Shown here one piece after another: positions 9,197 through 18,509 of a stretch of 64,000 nucleotides of DNA. The notes below the pieces were generated by a model. The model searched no databases. It was not told the origin of the DNA and saw only the letters and a list, made by a program, of their open reading frames with translations. Within the stretch, counting starts at the first letter, position 1. Each line of letters opens with the position of its first letter. The stretch is from Ectopseudomonas khazarica (GTDB taxonomy: Bacteria; Pseudomonadota; Gammaproteobacteria; Pseudomonadales; Pseudomonadaceae), in the NCBI RefSeq assembly GCF_004521985.1, contig NZ_SBHZ01000004.1, positions 248,001 to 312,000 of the forward strand, in the 5' to 3' direction. The position numbers were made by a program, and so were the translations under genes.

Positions 9197-12069
9197 CGAC
9201 GCACCTCCGCTTTCTCCTGCCTGCGCCGCTCGGCGAGCAGACGCCGCTGCTCGTCACTGAAGGCCTGGTAGCGTTTCTGCCACTCCGAAGGCTGGTAGAC
9301 CCGGGTGACCTCCACCGCCGTGACCTTGTACTCCGGGCAGTTGGTCGCCCAGTCGGAGTTGTCGGTGGTGATCACGTTGGCGCCGGACTCCGGGAAGTGG
9401 AAGGTGGTGTAGACCACCCCCGGCGCCACGCGCTCACTGACCCGCGCGCGCAGCACGGTCTGCCCGGAGCGGCTGCCCACGCCGACCCAGTCGCCGTCGC
9501 CGATACCGCGGCTCTCGGCATCGCTGGGGTGGATCTCCAGGCGGTCCTCCTCGTGCCAGGCGACGTTGTCGGTACGCCGCGTCTGCGCGCCGACGTTGTA
9601 CTGGCTGAGAATGCGCCCGGTGGTGAGCAGCAGCGGGAAGCGGCTGTTGACCTTCTCTTCGGTCGGCACGTAGCCGGTGAGCATGAAACGCCCCTTGCCC
9701 CGCACGAACTGGTCGATGTGCATGGTCGGTGTACCGTCCGGCGCGGCATCGTTGCACGGCCACTGCAGGCTGCCGTGACGGTCGAGCTCGGCGTAGCTGA
9801 CGCGGGCGAAGGTCGGCGTCAGGCTGGCGATCTCGTCCATGATCTGCGCCGGGTGCTGATAGTCCATCCGGTAGCCCAGCGCCTCGGCCAGGGCGATGGT
9901 GGCCTGCCAGTCGGACTTGCCGGCCAGTGGCTCCATCACCTTGCGCACCCGCGAGATGCGCCGCTCGGCGTTGGTAAAGGTGCCGTCCTTCTCGAGGAAG
10001 GAACTGCCCGGCAGGAACACATGGGCGAACTTGGCGGTTTCGTTGAGGAAGATGTCCTGCACCACCACGCATTCCATCGCCGACAGCGCGGCGGTGACGT
10101 GCTGGGTGTTGGGGTCGCTCTGGGCGATGTCCTCGCCCTGGCAGTACAGCGCCTTGAAGCTGCCGCCGAGCGCGGCCTCGAACATGTTGGGGATGCGCAG
10201 GCCCGGATCGGGTTGCAGGGTGACGCCCCAGGCCTGTTCGAACTGGGCGCGGACCTCGGCGTTGGAGACATGCCGGTAACCCGGCAGCTCGTGCGGGAAG
10301 GAGCCCATGTCGCAGGAACCCTGCACGTTGTTCTGCCCGCGCAGCGGGTTGACCCCCACGCCTTCGCGGCCGATGTTGCCGGTGGCCATGGCCAGGTTGG
10401 CGATGCCCATCACGGTGGTACTGCCCTGGCTGTGCTCGGTGACGCCCAGGCCATAGTAGATGGCCGCATTGCCGCCGGTGGCGTACAGGCGCGCCGCCTG
10501 GCGAATCAGCTGCGGCTCGACGCCACAGACCGGGCCGAGCACCTCCGGCGAATTCTCCGCCTGGCCGACGAAGGCGCTCCAGCGGGCGAAGTCCGCGGCT
10601 TCGCAGCGCGCGTCGATGAATGTCTGGTCGAGCAGGCCCTCGCTGACGATGACGTGCGCCAGCGCGTTGAGCATGGCCACGTTGGTGCCCGGACGCAGCG
10701 CCAGGTGCAGCTCGGCGCGGGCGTGCGGCGAATCCACCAGGTCGATGCGTCGCGGATCGATGACGATCAGCCGTGCCCCCTGACGCAGGCGGCGCTTGAG
10801 CTGGGAGCCGAACACCGGGTGCGCGTCGGTGGGGTTGGCGCCGATCACCAGGATCACGTCGGCCTGCATCACCGAATCGAAGTTCTGCGTGCCGGCCGAC
10901 TCACCGAGGGTCTGCTTGAGACCGTAGCCGGTCGGCGAGTGGCAGACGCGCGCACAGGTATCGACGTTGTTGTTGCCGAAGCCGGCTCGCACCAGCTTCT
11001 GCACCAGGTAGACCTCCTCGTTGGTGCAGCGGCTGGAGGTGATGCCACCGATGGAGTCACGCCCGTAGGCCAGCTGGATGCGGCGGAACTCGCTGGCGGC
11101 GTAGGTCACCGCTTCGTCCCAGCTGACCTCCTGCCACGGATCGCTGATGCGCTTGCGGATCATCGGCTTGGTGATGCGATCCGGGTGGGTCGCATAGCCC
11201 CAGGCGAAGCGCCCCTTGACGCAGGAATGGCCGTGGTTGGCCTGGCCGTTCTTGTCCGGCACCATGCGCACCAACTCGTCGCCCTTCATCTCGGCGCGGA
11301 ACGAGCAACCGACACCGCAGTAGGCACAGGTGGTGATCACACTGCGCTCGGGCTGGCCCTTCTCGACCACGCTCTTTTCCATCAGCGTCGCGGTCGGGCA
11401 GGCCTGCACGCAGGCGCCGCAGGAGACGCACTCGGAGCTGAGGAAATCCTCGCCCCCCGCCGCCGCCACCCGCGAGTCGAAGCCACGCCCGTCGATGGTC
11501 AGGGCGAAGGTGCCCTGCACCTCCTCGCAGGCCCGCACGCAGCGGCTGCAGACGATGCACTTGCTCGGGTCGTAGTCGAAGTAGGGGTTGGAGACGTCCT
11601 TGGCCTCGCTCAGGTGGTTGGCCCCCTCGTAGCCGTAACGCACCTCGCGCAGGCCGACCTGGCCGGCGACGGTCTGCAGCTCGCAGTTGCCGTTGGCCGA
11701 GCAGGTCAGGCAGTCCAGCGGGTGATCGGAGATGTACAGCTCCATCACGTTGCGGCGCAGGGTCGCCAGCTTCGTGGTCTGGGTACGCACCACCATGCCC
11801 TCGCTGACCGGCGTGGTGCAGGACGCGGGGTAGCCGCGCATGCCCTCGATCTCGACCAGGCACATGCGGCAGGAACCGAAGGCTTCCAGGTTGTCGCTGG
11901 CGCAGAGCTTGGGAATGCTGGTGCCGAGCATCGCGGCGGCGCGCATCACCGAGGTGCCGGCCGGCACGCTGATGCTGCGTCCATCGATGTTCAGGCTGAC
12001 CTGCACCTCGCTCTCGCGAGCTGGGGTGCCGAAGTCGGTGTCCGTGGCGGGGTCGAAGTAGCTGATCAT
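9193..12069 (-). CDS. fdsA: NAD-dependent formate dehydrogenase alpha subunit (molybdenum, multi-FeS)
   Basis: A 958-residue catalytic subunit that oxidises formate to CO2 in the cytoplasm. From the N-terminus: a plant-type [2Fe-2S] site (C56, C67, C70, C84); a His-ligated [4Fe-4S] site (H116, C120, C123, C129); two ferredoxin-like clusters (C171/174/177/181 and C214/217/220/224); the cluster next to the cofactor (C248/251/255/283); then the bis-MGD domain with DTCARVCHSPT. C376 is the expected Mo ligand, followed by the catalytic His377. The C-terminal molybdopterin dinucleotide-binding domain is complete. ATG 12069 overlaps the fdsB stop by 4 bases; the 40-codon upstream extension lies inside fdsB and is rejected. 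Confidence 0.95.
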   Translation of the reverse strand: MISYFDPATDTDFGTPARESEVQVSLNIDGRSISVPAGTSVMRAAAMLGTSIPKLCASDNLEAFGSCRMCLVEIEGMRGYPASCTTPVSEGMVVRTQTTKLATLRRNVMELYISDHPLDCLTCSANGNCELQTVAGQVGLREVRYGYEGANHLSEAKDVSNPYFDYDPSKCIVCSRCVRACEEVQGTFALTIDGRGFDSRVAAAGGEDFLSSECVSCGACVQACPTATLMEKSVVEKGQPERSVITTCAYCGVGCSFRAEMKGDELVRMVPDKNGQANHGHSCVKGRFAWGYATHPDRITKPMIRKRISDPWQEVSWDEAVTYAASEFRRIQLAYGRDSIGGITSSRCTNEEVYLVQKLVRAGFGNNNVDTCARVCHSPTGYGLKQTLGESAGTQNFDSVMQADVILVIGANPTDAHPVFGSQLKRRLRQGARLIVIDPRRIDLVDSPHARAELHLALRPGTNVAMLNALAHVIVSEGLLDQTFIDARCEAADFARWSAFVGQAENSPEVLGPVCGVEPQLIRQAARLYATGGNAAIYYGLGVTEHSQGSTTVMGIANLAMATGNIGREGVGVNPLRGQNNVQGSCDMGSFPHELPGYRHVSNAEVRAQFEQAWGVTLQPDPGLRIPNMFEAALGGSFKALYCQGEDIAQSDPNTQHVTAALSAMECVVVQDIFLNETAKFAHVFLPGSSFLEKDGTFTNAERRISRVRKVMEPLAGKSDWQATIALAEALGYRMDYQHPAQIMDEIASLTPTFARVSYAELDRHGSLQWPCNDAAPDGTPTMHIDQFVRGKGRFMLTGYVPTEEKVNSRFPLLLTTGRILSQYNVGAQTRRTDNVAWHEEDRLEIHPSDAESRGIGDGDWVGVGSRSGQTVLRARVSERVAPGVVYTTFHFPESGANVITTDNSDWATNCPEYKVTAVEVTRVYQPSEWQKRYQAFSDEQRRLLAERRRQEKAEVRR

Positions 12070-13625
12070 TGTTCTGCCTCCGAGGTCTTGAGCCCGAAGT
12101 CGCCGGGGAAGTGCTTGAGGGCACTGCTCACCGGAAAGGCCGTCATTCCACCCAGGGCGCACAGGGAGCCGTGGGTCAGGGTGTCGCACAGGTCCTTGAG
12201 GATGATCACCTGCTCGTCACGGGCAGCGTCATCGCTGGCCGCCAGCAGGCGGTCGACCACCTCGACGCCGCGGGTGGAGCCAATGCGACAGGGCGTGCAC
12301 TTGCCGCAGGACTCCTCGGCGCAGAACGCCAGGGCGAAGCGCGCCATCTGCGCCATGTCCAGGCTGTCATCGGCCAGCACCACGCCACCGTGCCCGAGCA
12401 TCGCGCCCATGGCGGCGAAGGCCTCGTAATCCAGCGGCGTGTCGAACTGCGCCGGCGGCACCCAGGCGCCCAGCGGGCCGCCGACCTGCGCCGCCTTGAT
12501 CGGCCGGCCGCTGGCGGTCCCACCGCCGTAGTCCTCCACCAGCTCGCGCAGGGTCAGGCCGAAGGCGCGCTCGACCAAGCCGCCCTGGCGGACGTTGCCG
12601 GCGAGCTGGAACGGCATGGTGCCGAGCGAGCGCCCCATGCCGAAATCGCGGTAGAAAGCGGCGCCACGCGCCAGGATGACCGGCACCGAGGCCAGGGTCA
12701 GCACGTTGTGCACCAGCGTCGGCTGGCCGAACAGGCCCTGCAGCGCCGGCAGCGGCGGCTTGGCCCGCACCGTGCCACGCTTGCCCTCGAGGGATTCGAG
12801 CAGCGAGGTCTCCTCACCACAGATGTAGGCGCCAGCGCCGACACGCACCTCCAGGTCGAAGGCACGGCCACTACCGCCCACGTCGGCGCCGAGCCAGCCG
12901 GCCGCGCGGGCGACCTCGATGGCCTCGCGCAGGATCTGCACGGCCTGCGGGTATTCGGAGCGCACGTAGATGTAGCCCATGCTCGCCTCGACCGCCAGGC
13001 CGGCAATCGCCATGCCCTCGATCAGCACGAAGGGGTCGCCCTCCATCAGCATGCGGTCGGCGAAGGTGCCGGAGTCGCCTTCGTCGGCGTTGCACACCAC
13101 ATACTTCTGCACGGCCTGGGCACCGCGCACGGTGCGCCACTTGATGCCGGCCGGGAAGGCCGCACCGCCACGCCCGCGCAGCCCGGAATCGAGCACCTCG
13201 GTGACGATGGCGTCGCCGTCCATGCCGATGGCGCGGGCCAGCCCCGCGAATCCGCCACTGGCGCAATAATCCTCCAGCGCCGTGGGCCGGGTCAGACCGG
13301 CACGGGCGAAGATCAGTCGTTGCTGGCTGTGGATGAACGGCAGCGCCTCGACCAGTCCGACGGCAGCCGGCGCCGGGTTGCCGGCATCGGTCAGGGCATC
13401 GAGCAGCGCGCCGGCCTGGTCGGCAGACAACGGGCCGAAACCCTGGCGCCCGTCGGCGCTGTCGACCTCCACCAATGGCTCCAGCCAGTACATGCCGCGC
13501 GAACTGCTGCGGCGGATCTCCAGCGGCAACTGGCGGCGCTCGGCCTCCTCGCGCAGGGCCTCGGCCAGCAGATCGGCACCCACCGCGCGGGCGAGCGAAT
13601 CGCAGGGAACATGGAGCGTCAGCAT
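12066..13625 (-). CDS. fdsB: NAD-dependent formate dehydrogenase beta subunit (FMN, NADH site)
   Basis: A 519-residue diaphorase subunit homologous to NuoF, with an extra N-terminal thioredoxin-like domain (~1-110). That domain has only one Cys and so probably no cluster. The FMN/NADH part shows GLRGRGGAAFPAGIKW, CNADEGDSGTFADRMLMEGDP and GAGAYICGEETSLLESLEG. The C-terminal SCGKCTPCRIG plus a later Cys bind the [4Fe-4S] cluster. It passes electrons from FdsA and FdsG to NAD+. It overlaps fdsG by 7 bases and fdsA by 4, so the three are translationally coupled. Confidence 0.95.
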   Translation of the reverse strand: MLTLHVPCDSLARAVGADLLAEALREEAERRQLPLEIRRSSSRGMYWLEPLVEVDSADGRQGFGPLSADQAGALLDALTDAGNPAPAAVGLVEALPFIHSQQRLIFARAGLTRPTALEDYCASGGFAGLARAIGMDGDAIVTEVLDSGLRGRGGAAFPAGIKWRTVRGAQAVQKYVVCNADEGDSGTFADRMLMEGDPFVLIEGMAIAGLAVEASMGYIYVRSEYPQAVQILREAIEVARAAGWLGADVGGSGRAFDLEVRVGAGAYICGEETSLLESLEGKRGTVRAKPPLPALQGLFGQPTLVHNVLTLASVPVILARGAAFYRDFGMGRSLGTMPFQLAGNVRQGGLVERAFGLTLRELVEDYGGGTASGRPIKAAQVGGPLGAWVPPAQFDTPLDYEAFAAMGAMLGHGGVVLADDSLDMAQMARFALAFCAEESCGKCTPCRIGSTRGVEVVDRLLAASDDAARDEQVIILKDLCDTLTHGSLCALGGMTAFPVSSALKHFPGDFGLKTSEAEQ

Positions 13626-14101
13626 GATTCTTTCTCCAGGCAGCCTTCGACCAGTTCGTGCAGGCGCTGCGGCGTCACCCGTGCATGCACCTGGCCATCC
13701 AGCTCCAGGGCCGGAGAACAGGCGCAGGCACCCAGGCAGTAGACCGGGCGCAGACTGATCTGGCCATCCGCGCTGGAGCCGTGGTCATCCAGGTCGAGGT
13801 GCTCGCGCACCTGGGCGGCCAGCGCCCTGGCACCACGGCTCTGGCACGACTCGGCGAGGCACAGGCGCAGGATGTGCCTGGCCGGCGCGACGCGGCGGAA
13901 GTCGTGGTAGAAGCTGATCACGCCGAGCACCTCGGCCTGGGTCAGGTTCAGGGCATGGGCGATCTCGCCGATGGCGATATCCGGTATGTGACCGATACCG
14001 TCCTGGATGGCGTGCAGCACGGGCAGCAGGGCGCCGGGGGTGTCCTTGTGCGCGTACAGAACGCCTTGGATCAAAGGCAGGTGAAGCGTCTCATCAGGCA
14101 T
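13619..14101 (-). CDS. fdsG: NAD-dependent formate dehydrogenase gamma subunit ([2Fe-2S], NuoE-like)
   Basis: A 160-residue NuoE-like protein. After an N-terminal helical bundle (PDIAIGEIAHALNLTQAEVLGV), the thioredoxin-like domain carries LCLAESCQSRGA and PVYCLGACACSPALEL. These supply the four cysteines of one [2Fe-2S] cluster. It is the first gene of fdsGBAD. The operon lacks fdhD/fdsC, the sulfurtransferase that activates the molybdenum cofactor, so that protein must be encoded elsewhere. Confidence 0.93.
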   Translation of the reverse strand: MPDETLHLPLIQGVLYAHKDTPGALLPVLHAIQDGIGHIPDIAIGEIAHALNLTQAEVLGVISFYHDFRRVAPARHILRLCLAESCQSRGARALAAQVREHLDLDDHGSSADGQISLRPVYCLGACACSPALELDGQVHARVTPQRLHELVEGCLEKESC

Positions 14102-14589
14102 TACAGCGTTCCTCTGTCACAGGCCGTTGTTGTTCTTGGGGCCTGGAGGTTTCGGCTGTGGCGAGCGGCCCGCCACGGTTGCAGGGCCGATCACCATCGA
14201 AGATGGCCAGGGCGGTGCATCTGCGCGCACGCGCCTGGGCATTGGCTGAGCTTGCCATTCCCGCACCGGCGGGATTGCACCGCAGCGACGCCGCGCATAC
14301 TGAAACCGACGCCCGGCGACGAAGCACTACCACACCCATCCTTTATAGGCGTTGACGACAGGATTCGCCGCGCCATCGCGCCCGTCACCGCGAACGCGCC
14401 ATGGCCCGGAGCCCGCCAGGCAGACGCGAAAGCGGCGCAGCGAAGCCCGCATGTCTATCCGCGACCGGTTTGACGTTTTCGGCAATACCCCAGTCGTTTT
14501 TACGCGATAGCGCCCAAAGTCCCGGGGATATGCTCCCCCCAAAGCGCCGACAGTCGATTCGGCGCAGAAGAACCCAAGGGGACAGCCTG
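14102..14589. other. 488-base intergenic region, divergent fdsG / M19 dipeptidase promoters
   Basis: There is no convincing gene. The short frames on either strand are Arg/Pro/Ala-rich and lack ribosome binding sites. The region must hold the promoter of the fds operon and that of the dipeptidase-dgc operon, the latter a GbdR target in P. aeruginosa. I do not see an unambiguous binding site by eye. Confidence 0.5.
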
Positions 14590-15567
<978 letters not shown>

Positions 15568-15598
15568 GCCCTCCACGATAATCAATCGACTGCATCTC

Positions 15599-15687
15599 GT
15601 AGGGTGGATGAAGCTTCTTTCATCCACCAACCCCGCACGCGGCGGGCTTAACGCTGCGGTGGATGGATGAAGCGCCATCCACCCTAC
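15599..15687. repeat. Long inverted repeat between M19 dipeptidase and DUF5943 genes
   Basis: GTAGGGTGGATG at 15599-15610 is the perfect complement of CATCCACCCTAC at 15676-15687. Internal copies of GGTGGATGGATGAAG and CTTTCATCCACCAA lie between the arms. This is a REP-like element of the GTAGGGTGGATGAAGC type. It lies in the leader of the next gene. Confidence 0.75.
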
Positions 15688-15714
15688 CTACAACCTGATT
15701 CCGGAGTTGCCAAC

Positions 15715-16245
15715 ATGTCCACCCACGCCCCCGAAATGCCCATCCTGGTCGACGACGAAACCGGCGTCTGGACCACCGACGCGCTGCCGATGCTGTATGT
15801 GCCGCGCCACTTCTTCGTCAACAACCACATGGGCATCGAGGAAGTGCTCGGCGCCGACAAGTACGCCGAGATCCTCTACAAGGCCGGCTACAAGTCCGCG
15901 TGGCACTGGTGCGAGAAGGAAGCCGAGTGCCATGGCATCGAAGGCGCGGCGGTGTTCGAGCACTACATGAAGCGTCTGTCGCAGCGCGGCTGGGGCCTGT
16001 TCGAAACGCAGAAGCTGGACCTGGAGACCGGCTACGCCGAGGTCAAGCTCAAGCATTCGGCCTTCGTCTACGTGTACGGCAAGGTGAACCGCAAGGTCGA
16101 CTACATGTTCACCGGCTGGTTCTCCGGCGCCATCGACCAGATCCTGGCCGCCAAGGGCAGCCCGATCCGCACCGTCACCGTGCAGGAATACAGCGGCTCC
16201 GAAGAAGGCCATGACGACGGGCTGTTCATCACCCGGCCACTCTGA
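15715..16245 (+). CDS. DUF5943 protein conserved upstream of dgcA
   Basis: A 176-residue soluble protein with a heme-NO-binding-like/4-vinyl-reductase-like look (MKRLSQRGWGLFETQKLDLE, VKLKHSAFVYVYGKV, YMFTGWFSGAIDQILA). It lies in the same position as the DUF5943 gene of the P. aeruginosa dgc operon, between the M19 protein and dgcA, and is presumably co-transcribed. Its biochemical role is not known to me. The genetic context argues for dimethylglycine utilisation. The start is set by CCGGAG about 9 bases before ATG 15715. Confidence 0.8.
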   Translation: MSTHAPEMPILVDDETGVWTTDALPMLYVPRHFFVNNHMGIEEVLGADKYAEILYKAGYKSAWHWCEKEAECHGIEGAAVFEHYMKRLSQRGWGLFETQKLDLETGYAEVKLKHSAFVYVYGKVNRKVDYMFTGWFSGAIDQILAAKGSPIRTVTVQEYSGSEEGHDDGLFITRPL

Positions 16246-16334
16246 GTCACCCATAAGAAATCCGCGAGAGGGCCTCAGCCGCGACGGCAGCCCTCTAGCG
16301 GAACCGCTACAGCGCTTACCGTGAGGATGCCGTA

Positions 16335-18395
16335 ATGGCCTTCGAAGCAATGTTCCAGCCGATCCAGATCGGCAAGCTCACCATCCGCAACCGCGTGCTC
16401 TCCACCGCGCATGCCGAGGTCTACGCCACCGATGGCGGCATGACCACCGAGCGCTACGTCAAATACTACGAAGAGAAGGCCAAGGGCGGCATCGGCCTGG
16501 CCATCTGCGGCGGCTCCTCGGTGGTGGCCATCGACAGCCCGCAGGAATGGTGGAGCTCGGTGAACCTGTCCACCGACCGCATCATCCCGCACTTCCAGAA
16601 TCTCGCCGACGCCATGCACAAGCACGGCGCCAAGATCATGATCCAGATTACCCACATGGGTCGTCGCTCGCGCTGGGACGGCTTCAACTGGCCGACCCTG
16701 ATGTCGCCGTCCGGCGTGCGTGAGCCGGTACACCGCGCCACCTGCAAGACCATCGAGGTCGAGGAAATCTGGCGCGTGATCGGCAACTACGCGCAGGCCG
16801 CACGCCGCGCCAAGGAAGGCGGCCTGGATGGCGTCGAGCTGTCCGCCGTGCACCAGCACATGATCGACCAGTTCTGGTCGCCGCGGGTGAACAAGCGTAC
16901 CGACGAATGGGGCGGCAGCTTCGAGGGGCGCATGAAGTTCGGCCTGGAAGTGCTCAAGGCCGTGCGCGCCGAGGTCGGTGACGACTTCTGCGTGGGCATG
17001 CGCATCTGCGGCGACGAATTCCACCCGGACGGCCTGTCCCACGAGGACATGAAGCAGATCGCCGCCTACTACGACGCCACCGGCATGATCGACTTCATCG
17101 GCGTGGTCGGCTCGGGCTGCGACACCCACAACACCCTGGCCAACGTCATCCCCAACATGAGCTACCCGCCGGAGCCCTTCCTGCACCTGGCGGCCGGGAT
17201 CAAGGAAGTGGTCAAGGTGCCGGTACTGCACGCGCAGAACATCAAGGACCCGAACCAGGCCACGCGCATCCTCGAGGGCGGCTACGTCGACATGGTCGGC
17301 ATGACCCGCGCGCACATCGCCGACCCGCACCTGATCGCCAAGATCAAGATGGGCCAGGTCGACCAGATCAAGCAGTGCGTCGGCGCCAACTACTGCATCG
17401 ACCGCCAGTACCAGGGCCTGGACGTGCTGTGCATCCAGAACGCCGCGACCAGCCGTGAATACATGGGCGTGCCGCACATCATCGAGAAAACCACCGGGCC
17501 CAAGCGCAAGGTGGTGGTCGTCGGTGGCGGCCCGGCCGGCATGGAAGCGGCGCGCGTCGCCGCCGAGCGCGGCCACGACGTGACCCTGTTCGAGAAGCAG
17601 GACCAGTTGGGCGGGCAGATCACCCTGGCAGCCAAGGCGCCGCAGCGTGACCAGATCGCCGGCATCACCCGCTGGTACCAGCTGGAACTGGCGCGCCTGG
17701 GCATCGACCTGCGCCTGAGCACTCCGGCGGACGAGGCGACCATTCTCGACCTGCGCCCGGATGTCGTGCTGCTGGCCAACGGCGGCCACTCCTTCCTCGA
17801 GCAGAACGAACACTGGGGCGCCGCCGAAGGGCTGGTGGTGAGCAGCTGGGACGTGCTGGCAGGCAAGGTCGCACCGGGCAAGAACGTGCTGGTGTACGAC
17901 ACCATCTGCGAATTCACCGGCATGTCGGTGGCCGACTTCCTCGCCGACAAGGGTGCGCAGGTCGAGATCGTCACCGACGACATCAAGCCGGGCGTGGCCA
18001 TGGGCGGTACCACCTTCCCCACCTACTACCGCAGCCTGTATCCGAAGGAAGTCATCATGACCGGTGACATGATGCTGGAGAAGGTCTACCGCGAGGGTGA
18101 CAAGCTGGTGGCGGTACTCGAGAACGAGTACACCGGCCAGAAAGAGGAGCGCGTGATCGACCAGGTAGTGGTGGAGAACGGCGTGCGTCCGGACGAAGGC
18201 CTCTACTACGCGCTCAAGGAAGGCTCGCGCAACAAGGGCCAGATCGACGTCGAGGCGCTGTTCGCGATCAAGCCGCAGCCCTGCCTCTCCGAGCCGGGCG
18301 ACGGCTATCTGCTGTTCCGCATCGGCGACTGCGTCGCGCAGCGTAACGTGCACGCGGCGATCTACGACGCCCTGCGGCTCTGTAAAGACTTTTAA
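16335..18395 (+). CDS. dgcA: Dimethylglycine demethylase subunit, FMN/FAD/[4Fe-4S] flavoprotein
   Basis: A 686-residue enzyme related to trimethylamine dehydrogenase. The N-terminal TIM barrel (1-~340) of the old-yellow-enzyme type starts FQPIQIGKLTIRNRVLSTAH and contains EEKAKGGIGLAICGG. The cluster motif CVGANYC with a later DVLCIQNA binds [4Fe-4S] at ~346-365. The second half is a two-dinucleotide-binding module with KVVVVGGGPAGMEAARVAAERGHDVTLFE. With DgcB it removes one methyl group from dimethylglycine as formaldehyde, giving sarcosine. Electrons leave through the cluster to the dedicated EtfAB. Confidence 0.92.
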   Translation: MAFEAMFQPIQIGKLTIRNRVLSTAHAEVYATDGGMTTERYVKYYEEKAKGGIGLAICGGSSVVAIDSPQEWWSSVNLSTDRIIPHFQNLADAMHKHGAKIMIQITHMGRRSRWDGFNWPTLMSPSGVREPVHRATCKTIEVEEIWRVIGNYAQAARRAKEGGLDGVELSAVHQHMIDQFWSPRVNKRTDEWGGSFEGRMKFGLEVLKAVRAEVGDDFCVGMRICGDEFHPDGLSHEDMKQIAAYYDATGMIDFIGVVGSGCDTHNTLANVIPNMSYPPEPFLHLAAGIKEVVKVPVLHAQNIKDPNQATRILEGGYVDMVGMTRAHIADPHLIAKIKMGQVDQIKQCVGANYCIDRQYQGLDVLCIQNAATSREYMGVPHIIEKTTGPKRKVVVVGGGPAGMEAARVAAERGHDVTLFEKQDQLGGQITLAAKAPQRDQIAGITRWYQLELARLGIDLRLSTPADEATILDLRPDVVLLANGGHSFLEQNEHWGAAEGLVVSSWDVLAGKVAPGKNVLVYDTICEFTGMSVADFLADKGAQVEIVTDDIKPGVAMGGTTFPTYYRSLYPKEVIMTGDMMLEKVYREGDKLVAVLENEYTGQKEERVIDQVVVENGVRPDEGLYYALKEGSRNKGQIDVEALFAIKPQPCLSEPGDGYLLFRIGDCVAQRNVHAAIYDALRLCKDF

Positions 18396-18404
18396 GCAGC
18401 CTCC

Positions 18405-18487
18405 TGTAGGAGCCGGCTTGCCGGCGACAGACGATGACGTGACTGCGTTGCTCGCGCGTCCGAGTCGCTGGCCAGCCAGCTCCTACA
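18405..18487. repeat. Pseudomonas REP pair (BIME-like) between dgcA and dgcB
   Basis: A REP unit beginning TGTAGGAGCCGGCTTGCCGG at 18405 faces an inverted unit TCGCTGGCCAGCCAGCTCC ending ...TACA at 18487. The outer arms TGTAGGAGC and GCTCCTACA pair perfectly. This is the classical TGTAGGAGC type of Pseudomonas REP doublet. It sits between the dgcA stop and the dgcB ribosome binding site. Confidence 0.88.
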
Positions 18488-18509
18488 AGACCCTTGCGGG
18501 AGCTTCACC

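Noticed and set aside
9397..12429. A 1010-codon open frame on the plus strand
   Set aside because: It lies antisense to fdsA/fdsB, which have full cofactor motifs. The plus-strand product has no domain and shadow-like composition.
14094..14339. An 81-residue minus-strand frame upstream of fdsG
   Set aside because: It overlaps the fdsG start, lacks a ribosome binding site and has shadow-like composition.
16275..18353. A 692-codon frame antisense to dgcA
   Set aside because: dgcA has all flavin and Fe-S motifs in the sense frame. The antisense product is Val/Asp/His/Leu-rich and featureless.
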